Shown here piece by piece: positions 55,948 through 64,000 of a DNA stretch of 64,000 bases (positions within the stretch are counted from its first letter, which is position 1; each line of letters begins with the position of its first letter). The position numbers and the translations under genes were made by a program. The notes below the pieces were generated by a model that saw only the letters and a program-made list of their open reading frames with translations, did no database searches and had not been told where the DNA came from. Source of the DNA: Verrucomicrobiaceae bacterium (lineage in GTDB: Bacteria; Verrucomicrobiota; Verrucomicrobiia; Verrucomicrobiales; Akkermansiaceae); the NCBI GenBank assembly GCA_027486655.1, contig JAIXOR010000072.1, positions 86,749 through 150,748 of the forward strand, in the 5' to 3' direction.

Positions 55948-57105
55948 ATGTCGGATGAGACCCCCAGCAACGGAAACCACGAGCCCGCTCCCGAAAGCGC
56001 GCCGTCCTCCAAATCCAGCATGCCCCCCGCTGTGGCGCTGGGATTCGTGATCATCGCCCTGCTCGGCGTGATCATCGTCATGAACCTCCGCAGCCGCTTC
56101 GGCCCGCCGGCCGACTCGGAGGAGATCCGCGCGCTCAAGGCGGAGGTCAGCGCCGCCCAGGCCGATCTCAACGCCCGCCGGGTCTCGATGGGCCTTCGCC
56201 CGATCGAAGGCACCGCCGAGCCTGTCGAGGAGGTGGCTGCACGCATGAAGAAGGATGCCGATACCATGGTGGCCCTTGCCACGACACTCCAGTCCACCAT
56301 CACCGAAAAGGAAGCCCAGATCTCCGCGAAAACCGCAGAGCTTCTCCAGTCCGAGCAAAACCGGCAGGCGCTCGTCGCCGAGTTGGAGAAACTCCGCCAG
56401 CAACTCGGCAATGCCCTGATCACTTCCTCGCAACTCGATCTGCTCCGCTCGGAAAACGACACTCTCAAGGCCCAGCGCGATGCCCTGTCCTCGGAGATCG
56501 CCAAGCTCCGGGCGGAACTCGCCGCCAAGGGTGAGGGCGTCGCCAAGGAGGAGTACGACGAACTCCAGCGCCGCATCGAGGAAGCCCTGCGTGCCAAGGA
56601 TTTCTTCGAGGCCCGCGTCAAGGAACTGGAGGCCCAGCTCGCCAAGGCCAATCTGTTCGCCAGCTCGGAGAACGAACTGCTGCCCGCGGCTGTGGAACTC
56701 TTCCGCAGTCTCAGGAAACTCGAAGGCAAGGCCGACTCGGAGATCTCCACCGCCTACTCCAGCCTCGGCGTCTCGCTCGGCGCGAACGTGCTTCACACGC
56801 TCAATTTCGCCACCGGATCCGCCGGACTCACCCCGGCCGATGAGGAGCGCATCCGCTCGTTGGTTGCGGAGATTCCCGATGGCGACCTCCTCTTCGTGGT
56901 CGGATACGCCTCGGAAACCGGAAACGTGGACAACAACCGCACGCTCTCGTCGGATCGCGCCACCGCCGTCGCCCAGTTGTTCTCAACGGTCAAGCGGCCC
57001 ACCCAGTTCGTGCAGGCCGTTTACCTGGGACAGACCGACCGTTTCAGCAGCCGCATCCCGGAACGCAACCAGATCGTCGAGGTTTGGCGCATCCGGAAAA
57101 AGTGA
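55948..57105 (+). CDS. Membrane-anchored coiled-coil protein with an OmpA-like C-terminus
   Basis: A 385-residue protein: a short Ser/Pro-rich N-terminus, one membrane helix (residues ~30-47), a coiled coil (residues ~55-240, heptad Leu/Ala/Glu) and an OmpA-like peptidoglycan-binding domain at the end. The latter includes ASETGNVDNNRTLSSDRA and GQTDRF, close to the NxxLSxxRA pattern. This layout is like MotB or envelope-tethering proteins. A motor partner gene is not adjacent. Confidence 0.84.
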   Translation: MSDETPSNGNHEPAPESAPSSKSSMPPAVALGFVIIALLGVIIVMNLRSRFGPPADSEEIRALKAEVSAAQADLNARRVSMGLRPIEGTAEPVEEVAARMKKDADTMVALATTLQSTITEKEAQISAKTAELLQSEQNRQALVAELEKLRQQLGNALITSSQLDLLRSENDTLKAQRDALSSEIAKLRAELAAKGEGVAKEEYDELQRRIEEALRAKDFFEARVKELEAQLAKANLFASSENELLPAAVELFRSLRKLEGKADSEISTAYSSLGVSLGANVLHTLNFATGSAGLTPADEERIRSLVAEIPDGDLLFVVGYASETGNVDNNRTLSSDRATAVAQLFSTVKRPTQFVQAVYLGQTDRFSSRIPERNQIVEVWRIRKK

Positions 57106-57110
57106 GACCC

Positions 57111-57962
57111 ATGCCCAAGCCACCCCGCCGCCCGTTCCAGCCTGACCACGGGCGCAAATCCGCGGCTCCCAAGGCCCGCGCGGAATCCACCGCCGACCGT
57201 GGCTGGGATCCGGTCGCCGCCTGGTATGACAAGCTCGTCGGCGATGCCGGCTCGGACTACCACCGTCATGTCATCCTTCCCGGCACGCTCGAGTTGCTGG
57301 CTCCCCGCCCCGGCGAGACGGTCATCGATGTTTGCTGCGGCCAGGGCGTGCTCGTGAAACCCTTGCTGGAAGCCGGCGTGGGCAGGGTGACCGGAGTGGA
57401 TGCCAGCCCGCGTTTGATCGAGGCGGCCCGCGCCCGCCATGGCGCGGATTCCCGGGTCTCCCTGCAGGTGGCCGACGCCTGCCGCCCCGGGCCATGGGCC
57501 GATGGATCCGCGGACGCCGCCACCTGCCTGATGGCGGTGCATGACGTGCCGGACATCGCCGGCTTGTTTTCCAACATCCGCTCCGCCCTCAAGCCGGGTG
57601 GTCGAGTGGTGATGGTCTTCATGCACCCCTGTTTCCGGATTCCCAAGCGCACCCATTGGGGCTTCGACAACGATCAGAAGATCCAGTTCCGCCGCGTGGA
57701 TGCCTATGGCTCCCCGGAAGCGATCCCGGTGACCACCCATCCCGGACGTGCCGACAGCGGGGCGACCACGTTTTACCATCGCCCGCTGGCCGATGTTCTA
57801 ACAGCCGTGGGTGAGGCCGGTCTGGGCGTGACCGCCTGCCGGGAACTCTTCAGCCACCGCCGCTCCCAGGGCAACGGTCCCTTCAGCCGGGCGGAGCACA
57901 AGGCTGCCGGCGAGTTCCCTTTGTTCATCGCCCTCAAGGCCGTGCGCCTGACGACGCGCTAA
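57111..57962 (+). CDS. Class I SAM-dependent methyltransferase
   Basis: A 283-residue protein with a basic, Pro-rich N-terminus and a Rossmann methyltransferase core: VIDVCCGQGV (motif I), VTGVDAS (motif II acid) and ALKPGGRVVMVF. The target is unknown. The ATG at 57111 lies 5 bases after the OmpA-like gene stop, suggesting a shared transcript. Confidence 0.85.
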   Translation: MPKPPRRPFQPDHGRKSAAPKARAESTADRGWDPVAAWYDKLVGDAGSDYHRHVILPGTLELLAPRPGETVIDVCCGQGVLVKPLLEAGVGRVTGVDASPRLIEAARARHGADSRVSLQVADACRPGPWADGSADAATCLMAVHDVPDIAGLFSNIRSALKPGGRVVMVFMHPCFRIPKRTHWGFDNDQKIQFRRVDAYGSPEAIPVTTHPGRADSGATTFYHRPLADVLTAVGEAGLGVTACRELFSHRRSQGNGPFSRAEHKAAGEFPLFIALKAVRLTTR

Positions 57963-58011
57963 CACGTCCGGGTTAGGCAGTCCGCCGGATCCGCCGCCGT
58001 ATCTTCTCCCG

Positions 58012-59856
58012 ATGAATTCCTTCTCCCTTGTCGTCACCGCGCTGCTCGCAGGTGTCTTGTGCTGCTCCGCCACCGCACCGGCGGCGGAGGCTCCGCCCGT
58101 GGCCATCAGGGAGGATGCCCGCAACGTCACTCTCTCAAACGGCCGGATCACCGCGGTGATCTCCAAGTCCGCCTCCACCATCACCTCGATGAAGATGGGG
58201 GAACACGAACTGGTTTCACCCCGCAAGCCGGTTTACTACAGCATGGGCGGCGGGAAATCCTATCGCCAACCCACCGGAGCGGCTTTCCGGATCGTCAAGC
58301 AAACACCGGAGCTGGTTGATGTCGCGTTCCTCCAGAAATGGAAACCCGGTCTCGCCCAGGCGGTGGACATCGAGGTCCATTACGCGCTCAAGCGCGGCGA
58401 AAGCGGCGTTCACACCTATGCCATCCTCTCCCACCCGGCGGACTACCCGGACTCCTCGGTGGGCGAGTGGCGCATGGTCTGGGGCATGCCCGCGAAGAAT
58501 GACCGCGAGTGGTTGATGGAAAAAATCCGCGTGGACTCGCTCCGCGATTGGGAGATGCCATCGCCCGCCGATCTCGCGAAGGCAAAGCCCACCGGCATCA
58601 AGGAGATCGTGCAAATCACCAGCGGCACCCGCGCCGGCAGGTTCGATTGCAAGTATGATTTCAATCTCGAATACTACTCGGTCGGCTGCTGGGGCCATGC
58701 CAGCGACCGCAACCAGGTGGGTGCGTGGATCGTGCTGGGCAGCCACGAGTTCTTCAACGACGGCCCGATGAAACAGGATCTCTCGTCTGCATCGAGCCTC
58801 ATCCACATCCACTTCGGGATGAATCATTTCGGCGGATCCTCCACCCGGCTCAAGGCCGGCGAGGCCTGGAGCAAGATCTACGGCCCCTTCCTCCTCTACG
58901 GCAACGAGGGCGGGAATGCCGACGCACTCTGGAAGGACGCCCGTGCCAAGGCTGCTTCCGAGCGCCGCTTGTGGCCCCACGCCTGGGTCGGGGATGCCGC
59001 GCTTTATCCTCCCGCGGCCGCCCGTGGATCGGTGCGTGGCCGTTTGGTGATCAAGGATCCTCTCAAGCCCGCGTTGTCATCGGCCGGCGCATGGGTGGGG
59101 CTCGCCCAGCCCAGACCCGGTGGAAATTTCCAGAACGAATCCAACGCCTATCAATACTGGACCAAGGCGGATGCGAAGGGCCAGTTCGAGATTCCCCATG
59201 TGAGACCCGGCACCTACACGCTCACCGCTTTCTGCAATGGTGTGGTCGGGGAGTTCGAACAGGCGGGGGCCGTGGTGAAACCCGGCGTCAATCCCGCCGG
59301 TGAGCTCGTTTGGAATGTCCCGCGCGCCGGCAGGTCGCTGGCCTGGGAGATCGGCGTGCCGGACCGCCGCGCCGCGGAGTTCCGTGGCGGCGGGACCTAT
59401 TTCCAGAGTTATGCCTGGACGCGATTCTCCAGTGAGCTGCCGAATCCGTTGATCTATCAGATCGGCCGATCGGATCCGGCCAAGGACTGGAACTACGTCC
59501 AGGGGGGATGGCAAAAGAATGACAAGGCCGTCCAATGGCCCTGGGAGATCCGCTTTCCACTGGCCCGCGTGCCGGCCTCGGGGAACGCGAGGCTCATCCT
59601 CGCTTTCGCTAGCTCGGACCGTGCCCGTGTGGAGGTGGCGGTGAACGGGCAGAGGATTTCCAGTTTCCTGCCGCCCTCGGGAGGGGGCAACGCCCTGATC
59701 CGCCAGGGGATTCATGCGAAGTACGGACTCACGAATCTGGATGTCCCGGTCTCCCTGTTGAAGGAGGGCGGCAATGTGATCACCCTCACGGAATCCCGTG
59801 TCGCGGGGGCCTTCAGTCATGTGATGTATGACTATCTCGCGCTGGAGATGCCCTGA
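58012..59856 (+). CDS. Secreted PL4 family rhamnogalacturonan lyase
   Basis: A 614-residue exported enzyme (signal peptide ~1-25) with the three-part architecture of polysaccharide lyase family 4: an N-terminal beta-sandwich catalytic domain, a fibronectin-like domain (residues ~345-420) and a C-terminal carbohydrate-binding beta-sandwich. The Lys in CKYDF and His in GCWGHAS lie where PL4 enzymes place the catalytic Lys/His pair. It cleaves the rhamnose-galacturonate backbone of pectin (family knowledge). It faces recF. Confidence 0.87.
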   Translation: MNSFSLVVTALLAGVLCCSATAPAAEAPPVAIREDARNVTLSNGRITAVISKSASTITSMKMGEHELVSPRKPVYYSMGGGKSYRQPTGAAFRIVKQTPELVDVAFLQKWKPGLAQAVDIEVHYALKRGESGVHTYAILSHPADYPDSSVGEWRMVWGMPAKNDREWLMEKIRVDSLRDWEMPSPADLAKAKPTGIKEIVQITSGTRAGRFDCKYDFNLEYYSVGCWGHASDRNQVGAWIVLGSHEFFNDGPMKQDLSSASSLIHIHFGMNHFGGSSTRLKAGEAWSKIYGPFLLYGNEGGNADALWKDARAKAASERRLWPHAWVGDAALYPPAAARGSVRGRLVIKDPLKPALSSAGAWVGLAQPRPGGNFQNESNAYQYWTKADAKGQFEIPHVRPGTYTLTAFCNGVVGEFEQAGAVVKPGVNPAGELVWNVPRAGRSLAWEIGVPDRRAAEFRGGGTYFQSYAWTRFSSELPNPLIYQIGRSDPAKDWNYVQGGWQKNDKAVQWPWEIRFPLARVPASGNARLILAFASSDRARVEVAVNGQRISSFLPPSGGGNALIRQGIHAKYGLTNLDVPVSLLKEGGNVITLTESRVAGAFSHVMYDYLALEMP

Positions 59857-59862
59857 GAACCA

Positions 59863-60921
59863 TCATCCGCCACAACGGCCGCCGCGGATGGTGAAACGCC
59901 GGATCTGCCCCAGCTCGGGGGTTTCCTCCAGCCAATCGAGATGGGTGGTGGTGATCCATTTCTGCGCGCCACCGGGCAGGTGGCCCATCAGCGCGTTGCG
60001 ACGAAGCGGGTCGAGCTCGCCGAAGATGTCATCCATCAGATAGATCGGCGTGCGTCCGCCCCGGTTTTCCAAGAGGCGTCCCTGCGCGAGCTTCAAGGCC
60101 AGTGCCAGCGTGCGCTGCTGCCCCTCGCTGGCAAACTCGGATGCGGGCATGCCATGGAGACGCAGCGAGACATCGTCGCGGTGCGGGCCGACGACCGATT
60201 GGCGCATCCGCGTCTCCCGTTCGCGGGCCTGGAGCATCGACTCGCGGAGGTCCGGTCCGCTGCCCGGCAGATACTGGAGTGTAAGGGGCTCGTCCTTGCC
60301 GCTGACCACCCGCTGGGCTTCGGCGGCGAGCGGGCCGAGTTCTTCTAACAATCTCGCGCGGGTCTCCATCAGCACGGTGCCGTTCTCGACCATGATTTCC
60401 TCATACGAAAGGATCTCCGCATCGCGTGGCCGGCCTTCCTTGAGCAGCAGGTTCTTGGATTGCAGGGCACGTTTGTATCGCGACCACGCGCGCCGGTAGC
60501 GGGGATCGATCTGCGCACCGATGAAGTCCAGATAGCGCCGCCGTCCCTCGCCGGGTCCGCGGATGAGATCGAGGTCTTCGTTGCCCATCCAGACGACCAG
60601 TCCGCCGTCTTCAAGGTAGGCGTGTTTGCCGGCGCGGGCCTCGTCGTCCACCTTGAGTTGCAGGCCTTCCCGCGACTGCCTGACCTGGCGTTCGGAGTCC
60701 CAGAGTTCACCGGCGATGCCGAATCCCGGACTGCCAAAGCGGGTGAGCGCCCCCATTCGGTGGGTCCGGGGCGATTGCAGGCGGACGAGCACGCAGATGG
60801 CCTCGAGGATCGAGGTTTTCCCCTGGGCGTTCTCGCCCAGCAGGATGGCACCGGCCTCCGGGGCCTCGATGTCGAGGCTCGGAAAACAGCGGAAGTCCAT
60901 CAGTCGCAACGAGCGCAGCAC
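59863..60921 (-). CDS. recF: DNA replication and repair protein RecF
   Basis: SMC-like ATPase that loads RecA at single-strand gaps. The 352-residue protein has Walker A GENAQGKT (residues 29-36), signature SEGQQRTLAL and Walker B PIYLMDDIFGELD. It is not next to dnaA, dnaN or gyrB, so it is separated from the usual origin cluster. It is followed leftward by the PL4 gene, with which it converges (6 bases between stops). Confidence 0.94.
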   Translation of the reverse strand: MLRSLRLMDFRCFPSLDIEAPEAGAILLGENAQGKTSILEAICVLVRLQSPRTHRMGALTRFGSPGFGIAGELWDSERQVRQSREGLQLKVDDEARAGKHAYLEDGGLVVWMGNEDLDLIRGPGEGRRRYLDFIGAQIDPRYRRAWSRYKRALQSKNLLLKEGRPRDAEILSYEEIMVENGTVLMETRARLLEELGPLAAEAQRVVSGKDEPLTLQYLPGSGPDLRESMLQARERETRMRQSVVGPHRDDVSLRLHGMPASEFASEGQQRTLALALKLAQGRLLENRGGRTPIYLMDDIFGELDPLRRNALMGHLPGGAQKWITTTHLDWLEETPELGQIRRFTIRGGRCGG

Positions 60922-61051
60922 GCCACGGATGTAGCGCTCCCGGGCGATTCTGCAAAGGGAACTCGGGCGGGAAATCAGCGGGAGCCGGAAATGTGCAGAA
61001 CGGGAACGATCGGCTCATGCCTGGTGAAGGCCTGCATGCCGGGCTCCTTCC

Positions 61052-63178
61052 TCAGGACCGCCGGGATTTCTTCCACACCTGGATGGCCTCCAGAAACGGC
61101 CTGGCATAGCGCTGGATCTTCGCATCGCCGATGCCGGGCAGGTTCAGGGCTTCCTCGGTGCTGACGGGCTGATAGCGGGAAAGCGCCTCCAGGGTTTTGT
61201 TAGGGAAAACGACGTAGGGCGGAACGTCCTCGCGTTTCGCGATCTTGGCGCGGAGGTCGCGCAGGATCGAGTAGAGCTGGCTGTCGTGGCCATGGTCCTT
61301 GAGGCCCACCTCCTTTTTCCCGGATTCCGGATCCGGCCAGACGATTTTGAACGGCGCCTCACCCCGCATCACCTTCTCACCGAACGGGGTGAGGGTCATG
61401 AGCGGATACTCGCCCGACGTCTGGGTGTGGACGAGGCCGGCATCCGCCAGCGAACGCATGAGGCCGTTGAGATAACCGGCCCCCTTGTCCTTGAGGATGC
61501 CGTAGGTGCTGAGGCGGTCGAGACCGGCGGAGACGATTTCCTGGGACTTGCTGCCCGCAAGCATCTGCACGATGCGGCCGCGGCCGAAGCGGGCTTCCCA
61601 TCCCTCCGCGCTGCGGCGGGACATTCGGGCCACGCCGCTGAGTGCTTTTTTCACCGTGAGTTCCTCTTCAGGTGTGGGGGCTCGGAGGTCGCCGGCTCCA
61701 TCTTCGCGGCAGACGTCGCAGTTTCCACACACGCCGGCATCGTGCTCGCCGAAGTATTCGAGAATCCATTTCTGGCGGCAGACGCGCGAGTAGGACATCT
61801 CGACCATGGCCTTGAGTTTCTCGCGGTCCCGGCGGTCTTTTTCCTCGATGGCCTCTTCGTCGAGCTCGATCGCACGCGCGAGCACGTCCGGCTTGAGCAG
61901 GCGGGTGCCGCGCATCCGGCGGCCGGGAACATCGAAGCGCTCGATGTATCCGGCCCGGGCCAGAACGGTGAGGGCGCTGCCGACGCACATCGCGTTCTTC
62001 ACATCCGCACCCTCGGCGATCTCGTCGAGCGTGCGGTGGATCTCGTAGTCCTTGTCCGATTCGTTCTGAAGATACTGATAGATCGCGCGGATGACTCCCG
62101 CGGTGGGGTTCGCACCCTCGATGAAGAACTCCTGGGTGCGGGTGTCCGCGTAGTTGAAAAGCAACTCGCAGAAAGCGGCCTCACCATCGCGCCCGGCGCG
62201 TCCGGCCTCCTGATAGTAGGCCTCCACACTGCCGGGGACCTCGTAGTGGACGACGAAGCGGACATCCGGCCGGTCGATGCCCATGCCGAACGCGTTGGTG
62301 GCCACGGCGACATCGGCCTTGCGGCTGATGAAGACCTCCTGGGCGCGTTCCCGTTCCTGATCGGACATGCCGCCGTGGTAGGCCACGCACTTGAGTCCCC
62401 AGCTGGCGAGGGTTTCGGAAACGGCGTCCACCTTCTTGCGGGTGGCGCAGTAGATGATGCCGGTCTTGTGGGTGGCGATGACGGCGCGCATGCGCTCGTC
62501 CTTTTGCGCGGCCTTGTCCACCGCGGTGATGGCGAGAGAGAGATTGGGCCGCGAAAATCCGGAAACCCGCTCGAAGGGGTCGCGCAGGCCGAGCACCTTC
62601 ATGATGTCCGCTCGCACCATCGGCGTGGCCGTGGCGGTGAGGGCCACGCACTGCGGCCGCCCGATTTTCTCCAAGGCCCGGCCGAGGCGCAGGTAGTCCG
62701 GCCGGAAATCGTGCCCCCACTGGCTGAGGCAGTGGGCCTCGTCCACGGCGAACAGCGAGATCTCGATGCCCTTCAGCGCGTTGAGAAAGCTCTCCGCGCG
62801 AAATCGCTCTGGAGCCACGTAAACGAGCTTGTAGCGTCCCTGGCGCATGCCATCGAGCCGTTCCTTCTGCTCCGGCCAGGAGAGGGTGGAATTGATGACG
62901 GTCGCCTCGATGTCCCGCCCGGTGAGGGCGTCCACCTGATCCTTCATCAGCGCGATGAGCGGGGAAATGACCAGCGTCACGCCTCCAAAGCAAAGGGCGG
63001 GCACTTGAAAACACAGCGATTTCCCGCCGCCGGTCGGCATCACGACCAGTCCGTCCCTGCCGGAAACAATTTCGGAAATCACCTCTTCCTGCCCGTCCAG
63101 AAACCCGGAGAACCCGAAATACCGCTGCAAGGCCGCATGCGGCGTCAGGATCAGTGGCTTGGTTTCAGGGGCTGGCAT
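61052..63178 (-). CDS. recQ: ATP-dependent DNA helicase RecQ
   Basis: A 708-residue 3'-5' helicase with Walker A MPTGGGKS (residues 47-54), VDEAHCLSQWGHDFRP (DEAH box and aromatic-rich loop), and a zinc-binding RQC region with CRQKWILEYF and CGNCDVC. A C-terminal HRDC domain ends the protein. It lies upstream of recF on the same strand with 130 bases between, and both genes belong to recombinational repair. Confidence 0.96.
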   Translation of the reverse strand: MPAPETKPLILTPHAALQRYFGFSGFLDGQEEVISEIVSGRDGLVVMPTGGGKSLCFQVPALCFGGVTLVISPLIALMKDQVDALTGRDIEATVINSTLSWPEQKERLDGMRQGRYKLVYVAPERFRAESFLNALKGIEISLFAVDEAHCLSQWGHDFRPDYLRLGRALEKIGRPQCVALTATATPMVRADIMKVLGLRDPFERVSGFSRPNLSLAITAVDKAAQKDERMRAVIATHKTGIIYCATRKKVDAVSETLASWGLKCVAYHGGMSDQERERAQEVFISRKADVAVATNAFGMGIDRPDVRFVVHYEVPGSVEAYYQEAGRAGRDGEAAFCELLFNYADTRTQEFFIEGANPTAGVIRAIYQYLQNESDKDYEIHRTLDEIAEGADVKNAMCVGSALTVLARAGYIERFDVPGRRMRGTRLLKPDVLARAIELDEEAIEEKDRRDREKLKAMVEMSYSRVCRQKWILEYFGEHDAGVCGNCDVCREDGAGDLRAPTPEEELTVKKALSGVARMSRRSAEGWEARFGRGRIVQMLAGSKSQEIVSAGLDRLSTYGILKDKGAGYLNGLMRSLADAGLVHTQTSGEYPLMTLTPFGEKVMRGEAPFKIVWPDPESGKKEVGLKDHGHDSQLYSILRDLRAKIAKREDVPPYVVFPNKTLEALSRYQPVSTEEALNLPGIGDAKIQRYARPFLEAIQVWKKSRRS

Positions 63179-63239
63179 GCTCTGCGCAAATGAACAATGC
63201 CGGGCAGGCGCGCGTCAATCCGGGAGAGCCGCCGCGGGC

Positions 63240-64000
63240 TCATGGTCGTGTGAATCGCAGGCGGATGAACCGTTTCGCTGGGTCTCCCGAGGTGAGCGGG
63301 TCACGTGCGCGGACGGTTTCGGTGGCCCCGGTGGAGATCACCTCGATGGGGACCGGATTCCAAACCCCGAGACCGTCCGAGGACTCGGCGCTGTAAGTCA
63401 CATCCGGCAAACCCTGCGGGCGGGTGAAGGTGAGCGATAAGCCGTCGGCATCCCGAACTGCGGCCAGCGGAGGGGTGAAGACCTTCGGGTTCGCGCCGAG
63501 CGCGTATTCGGCGAGGTTGGCAAGTCCGTCGTGATCCGGGTCAGCGTTTTCTCCCGAATCACCGGCTTCCACTTCGGATGGGGTGAATTGCTCCAAGGTC
63601 CATGTGCTCCAGTCATTGGCCGGGGCAATGACCAAGATGCCCGCAGAGCTTCCCTGATAGTTGGGATCCGTGATCGTGGCTGCGACTGCATACGATCCGG
63701 CATTCGTCGGCGCGGTGGGCGATCCATCGTAGGTGATGGCCACGTTCAGCCCGGACGGTGTGGTCGTTGTGCCAACCGGCTTCGGCGAGCCATCGTAGGT
63801 CTGCGTGAGCCCCGCGAACGTGATGGCCGCGCTGGCCTTTTCGATCACGAGGGTGTTGATTGCAGTGCCTTGATAGTTCGCCGATGAAATCGTGGCTGCG
63901 ACTGCATACGATCCGGCGTTGGTAGGCGCAGTGGGCGATCCATCGTAAGTGATGGTCGCGTTGAGCCCGGACGGTGTGGTCGTCGTGCCAACCGGCTTCG
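63240..64000 (-). CDS. C-terminal part of a secreted MBG-repeat surface protein (start off window)
   Basis: Only the last ~250 residues are seen; the gene continues past the right edge. It contains MBG-type beta domains, each with YDGSPxxxT and TNAGSYAVAATI. A TSP3-like calcium-binding stretch DPDHDGLANLAEYALG follows, then a C-terminal beta domain ending in RFTRP. The linker DWSTWTLEQF separates the repeats from the calcium-binding stretch. Such proteins are typical surface or secreted proteins of Verrucomicrobiota. Confidence 0.8.
   Translation of the reverse strand, partial: KPVGTTTTPSGLNATITYDGSPTAPTNAGSYAVAATISSANYQGTAINTLVIEKASAAITFAGLTQTYDGSPKPVGTTTTPSGLNVAITYDGSPTAPTNAGSYAVAATITDPNYQGSSAGILVIAPANDWSTWTLEQFTPSEVEAGDSGENADPDHDGLANLAEYALGANPKVFTPPLAAVRDADGLSLTFTRPQGLPDVTYSAESSDGLGVWNPVPIEVISTGATETVRARDPLTSGDPAKRFIRLRFTRP
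63676..64000. repeat. Direct 216-bp repeat in the MBG-domain gene
   Basis: The block beginning at 63676 and the block beginning at 63892 match over about 108 bases at roughly 90% identity by eye. The period is 216 bp (72 codons), so the frame is kept. The repeat unit corresponds to one MBG domain and probably continues beyond the window. Confidence 0.85.

Noticed and set aside
63676..64000. Direct repeats as a possible CRISPR array
   Set aside because: The repeat unit is 216 bp, stays in frame and encodes MBG domains.
1..64000. tRNA, rRNA or insertion-sequence content
   Set aside because: Intergenic gaps were read for cloverleaf ends, GGTTCRA loops and terminal inverted repeats with transposase motifs; none was convincing.

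Overview
The window is a gene-dense, GC-rich (roughly 63%, judged by eye) chromosomal segment from a Gram-negative bacterium. The best fit is the phylum Verrucomicrobiota, near Luteolibacter/Haloferula-type Verrucomicrobiales. This placement is inferred from the gene mix: a PEP-CTERM protein, MBG-domain repeats, a solitary G-type pseudopilin, a FabV enoyl reductase, a MoxR/DUF58/vWA cluster, secreted polysaccharide-degrading enzymes (GH43, GH29, PL4), a TonB receptor and several lipoproteins. Most start codons lack an obvious Shine-Dalgarno sequence. I saw no rRNA, tRNA, CRISPR array, insertion sequence or prophage.

Left part (1-24 kb): a truncated ABC transporter with TerB-like and FHA-like N-terminal parts runs off the left edge, divergent from ftsH. 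Then come a secreted GH43 arabinanase, a C-terminal processing protease, mutY, a trypsin-like lipoprotein, a TonB-dependent receptor, a solitary pseudopilin with a long leader and strong terminators, a DUF2452 gene, a glycine-zipper lipoprotein, a GH25-like lipoprotein, ilvA, fabV, and a co-directional run GYF/DUF4190 - DUF2752 - pdxJ - acpS - hemB. This part ends with a large secreted fibronectin-III/Ig/cyclophilin fusion.

Middle (24-35 kb): a compact seven-gene leftward operon encodes a MoxR AAA+ ATPase, a membrane protein, an ABC ATPase, an ABC permease, a DUF58 protein, a BatA-like vWA protein and a large dual-vWA membrane protein. The likely theme is chaperone-assisted assembly or control of an envelope machine. 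A HerA-like DUF853 ATPase diverges from it, followed by mntR, a secreted protein of unknown function, a DEDDh exonuclease, a small lipoprotein, a GH29 fucosidase, an RlmM-like methyltransferase and a SpoIIAA-like protein.

Right part (43-64 kb): a PEP-CTERM protein is divergent from a purple-acid-phosphatase-like protein. Next are an EamA transporter, rho with a long low-complexity N-terminus, and yebC. A structured intergenic element ending in a terminator leads into a rightward run: secreted helical protein, beta-hydroxyacid dehydrogenase, YgfZ, a Kef-type antiporter, tsaD, a HAD phosphatase, an OmpA-like protein, a methyltransferase and a PL4 lyase. recF and recQ follow leftward, and the 3' end of a large MBG-repeat surface protein gene reaches the right edge.

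The observations I rate most worth pursuing are the over-represented heptamer CTAWCAG, which carries many of the rare leucine and isoleucine codons, the MoxR-ABC-vWA operon, the structured leader at about 49.57-49.76 kb, and terminator-like hairpins lying upstream of, rather than downstream of, genes.
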